From Corallincola sp. (lineage in GTDB: Bacteria > Pseudomonadota > Gammaproteobacteria > Enterobacterales > Neiellaceae), in assembly GCA_017998495.1 (NCBI GenBank), contig JAGOCY010000146.1:1-5114 (forward strand): a DNA stretch of 5,114 bases, given 5' to 3'. A model generated the notes under the pieces. The model was not told the origin of the DNA and ran no database searches. It was given only the letters and a program-made list of their open reading frames with translations. The translations under genes and the position numbers were made by a program. Positions 1 through 5,114 of the stretch are shown here, piece by piece (within the stretch, counting starts at the first letter, position 1; each line of letters starts with the position of its first letter).

Positions 1-739
1 CTTCCAGCTCACCCAGTTCTTTCTGGATCGCCTTCATCTGCTCGTTCAGGTAGTACTCGCGCTGGCTCTTCTCCATCTGCTTCTTGACGCGATTACGGAT
101 CCGCTTTTCGACCTGCAGCAGGTCGATCTCGTTCTCCATCTGCGCCAGCAGGAATTCCAGCCGGGTAGCGATGTCGGCGGTTTCCAGCACCTGCTGCTTG
201 TCGGCCAGCTTGAGCGGCATGTGGGCGGCCATGGTGTCGGCCAGCCGCGACGGGTCATCAATCCCCTGCAGCGAGGTCAGTACCTCAGGCGGTACTTTTT
301 TGTTCAGCTTGATGTAGCCATCGAACTGGTTGATGGTGGTGCGCACCAGCACATCCAGCTCACGCTCTTCCCGCTCGCTGGCAGTGCCCATCACTTCCAC
401 TTCGGCCACGAAGTAGTTGGGCGACGGCAGGAACTTGTGCAGCTTGGCGCGCTTCTCGCCCTCCACCAGTACCTTGACCGTGCCATCGGGCAGCTTCAGC
501 AGCTGCAGGATGGTCGACAGGGTGCCGACCTCGTACAGATCGCCCTTCTCCGGATTCTCAACCGTTGGATCTTTCTGGGCCACCAGAAAGATCTGCTTGT
601 TCTGCTCCATCGCCGCTTCCAGGCACTGGATCGACTTCTCGCGCCCGACAAACAGGGGAATGACCATGTGGGGATAAACCACCACATCGCGCAATGGCAA
701 CACGGGAATTTGAATGCGCTCGACAGCAAGTTCGCTCAT
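1..739 (-). CDS. lon: ATP-dependent protease Lon, N-terminal part (3' end outside window)
   Basis: Lon is a cytoplasmic homo-hexameric AAA+ serine protease that degrades misfolded proteins and specific regulators. Only the first 246 codons are present; the family is usually near 780-800 residues, so the ATPase and Ser-Lys protease domains lie left of the window. The visible protein begins MSELAVERIQIPVLPLRDVV, typical of the Lon substrate-binding domain (about residues 10-205, including the VVVYPHMVIPLFVGR stretch). A charged helical coiled-coil segment follows (about 210-246, with RIRNRVKKQMEKSQREYYLN). The start at 739 is supported by a purine-rich ribosome site (GGAGAGAGG, 742-750) and by the match to the family N-terminus. 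It lies 116 bp downstream of clpX on the same strand and has its own heat-shock-type promoter in that gap. No frameshift or internal stop was found in the visible part. Confidence 0.98.
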   Translation of the reverse strand, partial: MSELAVERIQIPVLPLRDVVVYPHMVIPLFVGREKSIQCLEAAMEQNKQIFLVAQKDPTVENPEKGDLYEVGTLSTILQLLKLPDGTVKVLVEGEKRAKLHKFLPSPNYFVAEVEVMGTASEREERELDVLVRTTINQFDGYIKLNKKVPPEVLTSLQGIDDPSRLADTMAAHMPLKLADKQQVLETADIATRLEFLLAQMENEIDLLQVEKRIRNRVKKQMEKSQREYYLNEQMKAIQKELGELE

Positions 740-790
740 AGCCTCTCTCCGGACGGCGGGGGGCAGGTTGTCACCTGGGCATGAAGGCCA

Positions 791-819
791 ATATGGGGAT
801 GAATGACGCAGGATTCAAC
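791..819 (-). promoter_or_regulatory. Sigma32 (heat-shock) promoter of lon
   Basis: On the minus strand, GTTGAA (819-814) is followed after 15 nt by CCCCATAT (798-791). This matches the sigma32 consensus CTTGAA, 13-15 nt, CCCCATnT at all but the first -35 base. From memory, the E. coli lon heat-shock promoter also uses GTTGAA and CCCCATAT. Transcription would begin near 784, giving a leader of about 45 nt before the lon start. The -35 box overlaps the distal arm of the hairpin downstream of clpX. Heat induction of lon is the known behaviour in relatives; here it is inferred from the boxes. Confidence 0.85.
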
Positions 820-850
820 GGCGGCGGAGCAGGGTTTTCCGCCGCCGTTG
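816..850 (-). terminator. Perfect GC-rich hairpin after clpX; terminator lacking a U-tract
   Basis: A 13-bp perfect inverted repeat (CAACGGCGGCGGA at 816-828 and its complement at 838-850) with a 9-nt loop begins 6 nt after the clpX stop codon. In the clpX transcript the stem is followed by AAUCCUGC, with no run of U, so it is not a standard intrinsic terminator. In the plus direction it is followed only by UGAUUU. It may slow or partly stop polymerase, or protect the clpX mRNA 3' end from exonucleases. The stem is certain from the sequence; its termination strength is not. Confidence 0.5.
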
Positions 851-855
851 TGATT

Positions 856-2133
856 TCAGGTTGCAGACGCAGCCTTGGGCGGCTCGCTGTTGTGATAGAT
901 CAGGATCGGGCTGGACTCACCGCGGATCACTGTCTCATCAACCACCACCCGTGACACGGTGGACATCGACGGCAGCTCGTACATGGTATCGAGCAGTACC
1001 TGCTCGACAATCGAGCGCAGGCCGCGGGCACCGGTTTTGCGCTCCATCGCCTTGTGAGCGATGGCCCGCAGGGCATCGTCTCGGAACTCCAGCTCCGCCC
1101 CTTCCATCTGGAACAGCGAGGCATACTGCTTGGTCAGTGCGTTGCGCGGCTCGGTCAGGATCTGCACCAGTGCTGCTTCATCCAGCTCGTCGAGGGTGGC
1201 CAGCACCGGCAGACGACCAATGAACTCGGGGATCAGGCCAAACTTGACCAGATCTTCCGGCTCCACCTGGCGCAGCAGGTTGCTCACCGCGTTCTTGAGC
1301 TCACGGCTGCGTACCTGGGCACCAAAGCCGATACCACTACCGGTAGCCACCCGCTGGTCGATGATCTTCTCCAGGCCTGCAAAGGCGCCGCCACAGATAA
1401 ACAGGATCTTGCTGGTATCGACCTGCAAAAACTCCTGTTGCGGGTGCTTGCGTCCGCCTTGGGGCGGCACCGCGGCGACCGTGCCTTCAATCAGCTTGAG
1501 CAGTGCCTGCTGCACCCCCTCGCCCGACACATCGCGGGTGATCGACGGGTTTTCCGATTTACGCGAGATCTTGTCGATCTCGTCGATGTAGACGATACCG
1601 CGCTGGGCTTTCTCCACATCGTAATCGCACTTCTGCAACAGCTTCTGGATGATGTTCTCGACATCCTCCCCCACATAACCGGCTTCGGTCAGGGTGGTGG
1701 CGTCGGCCACGGTGAAGGGCACATCGAGGAAACGAGCCAGGGTTTCTGCCAGCAGGGTCTTGCCGCTACCGGTCGGGCCGATCAGCAGAATGTTGCTCTT
1801 GCCAATTTCAACGTCACCGGACTCGCCCTGCAACCGCTTGTAGTGGTTGTAGACGGCGACCGACAACACCTTCTTGGCGTGTTCCTGGCCGATGACGTAG
1901 CCGTCCAGATGCTCACGGATTTCGCGCGGGGTCGGCAACTTGCTGCGGCTCTTCTTGCCGGGCAGGTCCTTGACCTCTTCTCGGATGATGTCATTGCACA
2001 ACTCGACGCATTCGTCGCAGATGTACACCGACGGCCCGGCGATCAGCTTGCGCACTTCATGCTGGCTCTTGCCGCAGAAAGAGCAGTAAAGAAGCTTTTG
2101 ATCGCTGCCGCTACCACGGCGGTTATCTGGCAT
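856..2133 (-). CDS. clpX: ATP-dependent Clp protease ATP-binding subunit ClpX
   Basis: ClpX is the hexameric AAA+ unfoldase that recognises degradation tags (for example the ssrA tag), unfolds substrates and threads them into ClpP in the cytoplasm. The protein has 425 residues, the usual length. The N-terminal zinc domain has Cys17, Cys20, Cys39 and Cys42. Walker A is GPTGSGKT (119-126). The GYVG pore loop is 152-155, with Tyr153. Walker B has Asp184-Glu185. The RKH substrate loop is 228-230 and the IGF loop that docks on ClpP is 268-270. The arginine finger is Arg307 and sensor 2 is Arg370 in GARGLR. All key residues are present with E. coli numbering, so it should be fully active. The start has a GAGGT ribosome site (2140-2144) six nt upstream. 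It lies 82 bp downstream of clpP, so co-transcription is likely, with a possible additional promoter in the gap. Confidence 0.99.
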   Translation of the reverse strand: MPDNRRGSGSDQKLLYCSFCGKSQHEVRKLIAGPSVYICDECVELCNDIIREEVKDLPGKKSRSKLPTPREIREHLDGYVIGQEHAKKVLSVAVYNHYKRLQGESGDVEIGKSNILLIGPTGSGKTLLAETLARFLDVPFTVADATTLTEAGYVGEDVENIIQKLLQKCDYDVEKAQRGIVYIDEIDKISRKSENPSITRDVSGEGVQQALLKLIEGTVAAVPPQGGRKHPQQEFLQVDTSKILFICGGAFAGLEKIIDQRVATGSGIGFGAQVRSRELKNAVSNLLRQVEPEDLVKFGLIPEFIGRLPVLATLDELDEAALVQILTEPRNALTKQYASLFQMEGAELEFRDDALRAIAHKAMERKTGARGLRSIVEQVLLDTMYELPSMSTVSRVVVDETVIRGESSPILIYHNSEPPKAASAT

Positions 2134-2158
2134 GCGTGTACCTCAATTCAGCAAAACG

Positions 2159-2179
2159 GCCTGACTCTGTTAATCAGGC
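2159..2179 (-). terminator. Weak terminator-like hairpin between clpP and clpX
   Basis: On the minus strand GCCUGA and UCAGGC form a 6-bp stem with a 9-nt loop, followed by CGUUUUGC. The stem is short and the U-run is only four bases, so at most this is an attenuator lowering clpX relative to clpP. It would also sit at the extreme 5' end of a transcript starting from the -10 box just upstream, where it could act as a stabilising cap. Function is inferred only. Confidence 0.3.
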
Positions 2180-2187
2180 ATGTCTCA

Positions 2188-2193
2188 ATTATA
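2188..2193 (-). promoter_or_regulatory. Candidate -10 box (TATAAT) for an internal clpX promoter
   Basis: A perfect TATAAT lies on the minus strand 54 nt upstream of the clpX start codon. No good -35 sits 16-19 bp upstream (windows such as ATCGCG or TGATCG), and there is no TGn extension. It would need an activator to be a strong promoter. The start site would be near 2181, giving a leader of about 48 nt. Confidence 0.35.
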
Positions 2194-2203
2194 CGTCAGC
2201 CGC

Positions 2204-2220
2204 CCTGATCCGCGATCAGG
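2204..2220 (-). repeat. Hairpin spanning the clpP stop codon
   Basis: A perfect 7-bp inverted repeat (CCTGATC at 2204-2210, GATCAGG at 2214-2220, 3-nt loop) covers the clpP stop codon at 2216-2218. No U-run follows in either direction, so it is not a classical terminator. It could be an mRNA 3'-end or processing structure, or chance. Confidence 0.4.
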
Positions 2221-2827
2221 CGCCACGATGGGTCAGGATGCCGTCGACCAGGCCATAGGCCACCGCTTCGTCAGCACTCATGAAGTTATCGCGATCGGTA
2301 TCCTGGGCCACCTTGTCCACTGGCTGACCGGTGTGGTCGGCGAGGATGCGGTTGAGCTTGTCGCGGATCTTGAGGATCTCACGCGCATGGATCTCAAAAT
2401 CGCTGGCCTGGCCCTGAAAACCGCCAAGCGGCTGATGGATCATCACCCGCGAATTGGGCAGGCAGTAACGCTTGCCCTTGGCCCCGCCAGCGAGCAGGAA
2501 GGCGCCCATGCTGGCAGCCTGACCAAGGCACACCGTACTCACGTCCGGCTTGATGAACTGCATGGTGTCGTAAATGGCCATGCCTGCAGTGACCGAACCG
2601 CCCGGTGAGTTGATGTAGAGATAGATCTCCTTGTCCGGATTCTCAGACTCCAGAAACAGCAGCTGGGCAACCACCAGATTGGCCATGTGCTCTTCAACCG
2701 GCCCGACCAGGAAGATCACCCGCTCCTTGAGCAGGCGTGAATAGATGTCGTAGGCCCGTTCACCACGGCTGGTCTGTTCCACCACCATCGGCACCAGCGA
2801 GGCGGCGATCTTGTCCATCATCTCCAT
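2216..2827 (-). CDS. clpP: ATP-dependent Clp protease proteolytic subunit ClpP
   Basis: ClpP is the tetradecameric serine peptidase that degrades proteins delivered by ClpX or ClpA. The protein has 203 residues; E. coli ClpP has 207. The catalytic triad is intact: Ser106 (GQAASMGAF), His131 (MIHQPLGG) and Asp180 (DRDNFM), each offset by five from the E. coli precursor numbers. The oxyanion and strand motif [11 protein letters not shown] is at 72-82. By alignment with the E. coli cleavage site, the mature enzyme should begin near Ser10 (SLVPMV), leaving a propeptide of about nine residues, shorter than the E. coli 14. The start at 2827 has an AAGGG ribosome site (2833-2837, 5 nt spacing), and an in-frame stop lies a few codons upstream, so no longer form is possible. 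Met3 and Met4 are less well placed alternatives. It lies between tig and clpX, with a promoter of its own after the tig terminator. Confidence 0.99.
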   Translation of the reverse strand: MEMMDKIAASLVPMVVEQTSRGERAYDIYSRLLKERVIFLVGPVEEHMANLVVAQLLFLESENPDKEIYLYINSPGGSVTAGMAIYDTMQFIKPDVSTVCLGQAASMGAFLLAGGAKGKRYCLPNSRVMIHQPLGGFQGQASDFEIHAREILKIRDKLNRILADHTGQPVDKVAQDTDRDNFMSADEAVAYGLVDGILTHRGA

Positions 2828-2890
2828 GTAAACCCTTATTCAGCTTGTGCCCGAGGCCTAAAGGTCGCCGTTCGCGACCCCATAAAAGAC

Positions 2891-2917
2891 AATGGCCCGC
2901 ATCGTCTGCGGGCCATT
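2891..2917 (-). terminator. Rho-independent terminator of tig
   Basis: An 11-bp perfect stem (AATGGCCCGCA at 2891-2901, complement at 2907-2917) with a 5-nt loop is followed on the minus strand by GUCUUUUAUG, a short U-run. It lies 33 bp past the tig stop codon. It should stop most tig transcripts before clpP. The upstream edge of the stem contains part of the clpP -10 box. Confidence 0.8.
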
Positions 2918-2945
2918 ATAGGCATCCGGCGCCAAGCGCCGTCAA
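2915..2945 (-). promoter_or_regulatory. Sigma70-type promoter of clpP, overlapping the tig terminator
   Basis: On the minus strand TTGACG (2945-2940, five of six consensus bases) is followed after 19 bp by a perfect TATAAT (2920-2915). The spacer is longer than the ideal 17 bp and contains a small inverted repeat (2927-2932 with 2936-2941). The start site would be near 2908, inside the tig terminator hairpin, giving a leader of about 81 nt. No sigma32-like boxes facing clpP were found in this gap. Confidence 0.65.
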
Positions 2946-2950
2946 CGAAC

Positions 2951-4258
2951 TCAGCCGTTACGCTGGGTGTTCACCACATCGCTGAACGCCTTTTTGACTT
3001 CGGTCACTTTGGCTTTGGCCAGCACCGCGTCAATCGCCTGATCTTCAAGCGCCAGGTTACGCACGCTCTGCATCAGCTCGTTCTGGCTCTGGTAGTACTT
3101 GATCACTTCGGCCGGTTCTTCGTAGGCGCCAGCGATGTCGTTGAGAATGGTCTCAACGCGGGCATCGTCGACCTTCAGCTCGCTCTGACGGATGAACTGG
3201 CCCAGCACCAGGCCGATGCGTACACGACGCTCTGCCTGCTCGGCAAAGATTTCACGCGGCAGTTCCGGCAGCTTGCCACCACGGCCGCCGCCAAAACGCT
3301 CAACCGCCTGCTGACGCAGGTGGTCCACTTCCTGATCAACCAGCGACTTGGGCACGTCCACCGGGTTGGCGGCGAGCAGAGCGTCAATCACCTTCTCTTT
3401 GGTCTGGTTCTTGAGGGCACCGCGCAGCTCACGCTCCATGTTCTTGGTCACTTCAGCCTTGAGCGCTTCAATGGTGCCTTCGGCCACGCCATAAGCCTTG
3501 ACGAACTCAGCATCAATCTCCGGCAGCACACGCGCTTCCACCTTGTTGACGGTGATAGCGAACTCAGCGGCTTTGCCCTTGAGGTGCTCGGCATGGTAAT
3601 CAGCCGGGAAAGCTACCGGCGCAGTGAAGCTGTCACCGGCCTTGTGGCCCACCAGCGCTTCTTCAAAGCCCGGGATCATGCGGCCAGCGCCGATGCCCAC
3701 AGTGAAGTTCTCGGCTTTGCCGCCATCAAACGGCGTACCGTCGATGCTGCCCTGGAAGTCGATGACCAGGCGGTCGCCCTGAGCGGCTTCACGCTCCACC
3801 ACTTGCCACTTGGCCTGCTGCTGGCGCAGGGTTTCGAGCATGGCGTCAACATCAGCGGCAGTGACTTCGGCCACCGGCTTGTCAACCGCCAGGCCGTCGA
3901 TGCCCTGGACGTCAAACACCGGGTAGACTTCGACCGTCGCCACGAACTCGAGGTCCTGGCCTTCGTTATTGGCAGTCAGCTGCAGGGTCGGAGTACCGGC
4001 CGGGTTCAGCTTCTCAGCGACCACGGCTTCAACGAAGCTGCGCTGGGCGACATCGAAGGCCACTTCTTCACGCACGGCGGCGCCATAGCGCTTGCGCACG
4101 ATGCTCACCGGCACCTTGCCGGGGCGGAAACCGTCGACGCGCTGGGTTTTGGCCAGGCGCTGCAGGCGCGATTCAACCTCGGTGTCGACCTTGGTGCCCG
4201 GCACGCGGATGGTCAGGCGACGCTCAAGGCCCTGGGTGGTTTCGACTGAAACTTGCAT
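2951..4258 (-). CDS. tig: Trigger factor, ribosome-associated chaperone and peptidyl-prolyl isomerase
   Basis: Trigger factor binds ribosomal protein L23 at the tunnel exit, shields nascent chains and catalyses proline cis-trans isomerisation. The protein has 435 residues, close to the usual 432. The N-terminal ribosome-binding domain (about 1-115) starts MQVSVETTQGLERRLTIRVP and carries the signature GFRPGKVP at 43-50, the L23-contacting loop. The FKBP-like isomerase domain spans about 155-243 (GDRLVIDFQGSIDGTPFDGG through FAITVNKVE). The helical C-terminal chaperone arms follow (about 245-435). The start at 4258 has a GAGGT ribosome site (4265-4269), six nt away, and matches the family N-terminus. 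It is first in the tig-clpP-clpX-lon series, with its own likely promoter near the tRNA fragment and a terminator before clpP. No damage is visible. Confidence 0.99.
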   Translation of the reverse strand: MQVSVETTQGLERRLTIRVPGTKVDTEVESRLQRLAKTQRVDGFRPGKVPVSIVRKRYGAAVREEVAFDVAQRSFVEAVVAEKLNPAGTPTLQLTANNEGQDLEFVATVEVYPVFDVQGIDGLAVDKPVAEVTAADVDAMLETLRQQQAKWQVVEREAAQGDRLVIDFQGSIDGTPFDGGKAENFTVGIGAGRMIPGFEEALVGHKAGDSFTAPVAFPADYHAEHLKGKAAEFAITVNKVEARVLPEIDAEFVKAYGVAEGTIEALKAEVTKNMERELRGALKNQTKEKVIDALLAANPVDVPKSLVDQEVDHLRQQAVERFGGGRGGKLPELPREIFAEQAERRVRIGLVLGQFIRQSELKVDDARVETILNDIAGAYEEPAEVIKYYQSQNELMQSVRNLALEDQAIDAVLAKAKVTEVKKAFSDVVNTQRNG

Positions 4259-4278
4259 CTTGCTACCTCGTCATGCGC

Positions 4279-4295
4279 ACGCCTTACAATGGCGT
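4279..4295 (-). repeat. Small hairpin in the tig leader
   Basis: ACGCC and GGCGT (5 bp, 7-nt loop) sit about 20 nt upstream of the tig start codon, just before its ribosome site. It may influence translation initiation but is short enough to be chance. Confidence 0.25.
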
Positions 4296-4385
4296 CGCTG
4301 GGTGTATCTAACTGGTTGAAAACATTACCCTTGTGGCGGCACAAACAACGGCGCAACGGCTGCACAGGGGCAGAAAAGACGCGGC

Positions 4386-4414
4386 ATTATATAGAGGTGC
4401 AGCGGGTGAGTCGA
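4386..4414 (-). promoter_or_regulatory. Likely sigma70 promoter of tig
   Basis: On the minus strand TCGACT (4414-4409, four of six consensus bases) is followed after exactly 17 bp by a perfect TATAAT (4391-4386). The predicted start is near 4379, giving a leader of about 121 nt. The promoter lies entirely on the tig side of the tRNA fragment, starting 13 bp after its CCA end. Insertion at the tRNA would therefore leave tig expression intact. Confidence 0.65.
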
Positions 4415-4426
4415 GGAGGCGGAGTG

Positions 4427-4471
4427 TGGCACGCCCGACAGGATTCGAACCTGTGACCGATCGCTTAGAAG
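4427..4471 (-). pseudogene. 3' half of a tRNA-Arg(UCU) gene, probable attachment-site scar
   Basis: On the minus strand the order is an anticodon loop CTTCTAA (4471-4465, anticodon TCT at 4469-4467), 3' anticodon strand GCGAT (4464-4460) and variable loop CGGTC (4459-4455). A perfect T-arm follows: ACAGG, loop TTCGAAT, CCTGT (4454-4438). Then come acceptor strand CGGGCGT (4437-4431), discriminator G and encoded CCA (4429-4427). The 5' half is missing. The sequence before the loop pairs in only three of five positions of the anticodon stem, and no ACGCCCG acceptor strand or D-arm (AGCTCAG-like) follows where expected. The 3' part is undamaged, which fits a duplicated att core from a tyrosine-recombinase element using the anticodon loop, rather than random decay. 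An intact copy is expected to the right of the window. It is not a functional tRNA as it stands. Confidence 0.85.
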
Positions 4472-4552
4472 GCCCTTTTCTCGGTATTTTCAGGCGCTTG
4501 ACAGAACCTCAGAAGCATCAGCCAACCCCCTGACAAGAAAACAAAACATTGC

Positions 4553-4582
4553 TTTTGGGGGTTCTCTCAAACCACCCCAAAA
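4553..4582. repeat. Inverted repeat TTTTGGGG / CCCCAAAA
   Basis: A perfect 8-bp inverted repeat (4553-4560 and 4575-4582) has a 14-nt spacer. The tracts are symmetric, so RNA from either strand would carry a U-rich stem edge, but no U-run follows in either direction. It could be a protein-binding site of the putative element or a weak bidirectional terminator. Function unknown. Confidence 0.45.
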
Positions 4583-4690
4583 ACACGCCGGTAACGCACA
4601 AAGTAGAGTGCAGCAAGATCCCAGAACTGTGACGCACATCGCTCACGATGGCGCCTGTAACAGCTGAATCTCTCCCCTTCCCCACGCCGA

Positions 4691-4719
4691 TTGTCAGCCC
4701 ACGCACCAGCTGCTAGCCT
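4691..4719 (+). promoter_or_regulatory. Possible weak promoter for the unknown plus-strand gene
   Basis: TTGTCA (4691-4696, five of six -35 bases) is followed after 17 bp by TAGCCT (4714-4719), which matches only three -10 bases but is preceded by TGC, an extended -10 form. The start would be near 4726. This is the best candidate seen upstream of the gene, but weak. Confidence 0.25.
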
Positions 4720-4753
4720 TCGCCCTCTCACCTATGACCAGCAAGGATCGCTG

Positions 4754-5114
4754 ATGTCACATGTAGCCCTGTCCATGGATGCCATCGCCACTGCTGCCAC
4801 TCAACTGCTCAGTTGGGAGCTGGCCTGCACAAAACCCGAACTGAACCAGCTTCCCGCCAGTGGCGATCCGCGCCACAGCCAACTTCACGGCAAACTCCAG
4901 TTAACCTATCAAGCCTGCCAGATGCTGTGCAGCCTGAACGACGTTGATCGCAAACAGGTGATCAATGAACTGGTCCAGATCTGCCGCAATCCCAACGCCC
5001 CGGATATCGCCCGCGAACGCACGCGCGGCTGGCGCCGCCTTCTGCGCACCCGCTACCCCTTTGGCGGGTACCACTACCTCATTAAGTTCGCTGTTATCGG
5101 CTGCGGTCTGGTCG
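4754..5114 (+). CDS. Unknown protein, N-terminal 120 residues (3' end outside window)
   Basis: I do not recognise this gene. The frame is open from ATG 4754 to the window edge. The start has a good ribosome site, AAGGA (4743-4747) with six nt spacing; Met8 is a less supported alternative. The first 98 residues look soluble and helical, with Cys at 25, 55, 59 and 77 and no signal peptide. An Arg-rich segment (about 86-100, RERTRGWRRLLRTR) is followed by an aromatic patch (YPFGGYHY). A hydrophobic run then begins (LIKFAVIGCGLV, from 109) and may be a membrane helix cut by the edge. A basic segment before a membrane helix suggests the N-terminal part lies in the cytoplasm. It runs opposite to tig and sits beyond the tRNA scar, so it is probably cargo of an integrated element. 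No function is proposed. Confidence 0.75.
   Translation, partial: MSHVALSMDAIATAATQLLSWELACTKPELNQLPASGDPRHSQLHGKLQLTYQACQMLCSLNDVDRKQVINELVQICRNPNAPDIARERTRGWRRLLRTRYPFGGYHYLIKFAVIGCGLV

Larger units (their letters stand above)
4472..4753. other. Non-coding stretch, probable end of an integrated element
   Basis: These 282 bp lie between the tRNA fragment and the next gene. No convincing gene is seen. A 62-codon open frame on the minus strand (4706-4518) has no clear ribosome site or recognisable domain. The part nearest the tRNA (about 4476-4600) is visibly richer in A and T than the tig-lon genes. It contains an inverted repeat and two similar short words, TTGACAGAA (4498-4506) and CTGACAAGAA (4530-4539), which could be recombinase arm sites or chance. 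Confidence 0.45.

Noticed and set aside
1054..2208. 384-codon plus-strand open frame opposite clpX, plus the long frames opposite tig (3320-4249) and lon (221-784)
   Set aside because: They are antisense to highly conserved, fully recognisable genes and show no recognisable domains. GC-rich codon bias commonly creates such frames.
2878..2885. CCCCATAA resembling a sigma32 -10 box
   Set aside because: It is on the plus strand, facing away from clpP, and no gene lies in that direction close by.
4498..4503. Perfect TTGACA on the plus strand
   Set aside because: No acceptable -10 box lies 16-19 bp downstream.
4253..4533. Two overlapping plus-strand open frames with peptides such as WHARQDSNL and ARPTGFEPVTDR
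   Set aside because: These peptides are translations of the reverse complement of a tRNA T-arm and acceptor region, a familiar source of false proteins.
4628..4646. TGTGA ... TCAC resembling a CRP site
   Set aside because: The half-sites are 10 bp apart rather than 6, and the correctly spaced right half is poor.
4518..4706. 62-codon minus-strand open frame beside the tRNA fragment
   Set aside because: It has no clear ribosome site or known domain, and it crosses the inverted repeat. It is probably chance, though a small element gene cannot be fully excluded.
4802..4815. Palindrome CAACTG-CT-CAGTTG
   Set aside because: It lies inside the unknown coding region with no other signal around it; a repeat of this size can easily arise by chance.
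1..5114. CRISPR array, insertion sequence or other intact mobile element
   Set aside because: No spaced direct repeats, transposase or IS-type terminal repeats were seen in the window.

Overview
The window comes from a moderately GC-rich gammaproteobacterium. ClpX keeps E. coli residue numbering for every functional motif I checked. ClpP, trigger factor and Lon are also close to the enteric proteins by eye, and the order tig-clpP-clpX-lon is the classical gammaproteobacterial one. The genus cannot be fixed from this piece. An Aeromonadales-like or neighbouring group would fit, but that is a guess.

Layout. All recognised protein-quality-control genes lie on the minus strand, so they read right to left: tig (4258-2951, trigger factor), clpP (2827-2216, peptidase), clpX (2133-856, unfoldase) and the first 246 codons of lon (739-1, running off the left edge). 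Gaps are 82-123 bp. Each carries readable signals. A good intrinsic terminator follows tig, and a sigma70-like promoter for clpP is interleaved with it. Small hairpins and a perfect -10 box lie between clpP and clpX. A long perfect hairpin follows clpX, and its arm overlaps the -35 of a convincing sigma32 (heat-shock) promoter for lon.

Right part (4259-5114). The tig leader and a likely tig promoter (4386-4414) come first. Immediately upstream, on the same strand, is the 3' half of a tRNA-Arg(UCU) gene (4427-4471): anticodon loop, T-arm, acceptor strand and encoded CCA, with no matching 5' half. This is what integration of a mobile element into a tRNA gene leaves at its distal end. The DNA to the right is therefore probably the end of an integrated element. 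It holds an AT-richer, geneless 280-bp stretch with an inverted repeat, then the start of a plus-strand gene of unknown function (from 4754, cut by the window edge).

Together: trigger factor catches nascent chains at the ribosome, ClpXP and Lon degrade damaged or tagged proteins, and the cluster is ordinary core genome. The unusual material is the tRNA scar with its unknown neighbour, and the way promoters and hairpins overlap in the short intergenic gaps.
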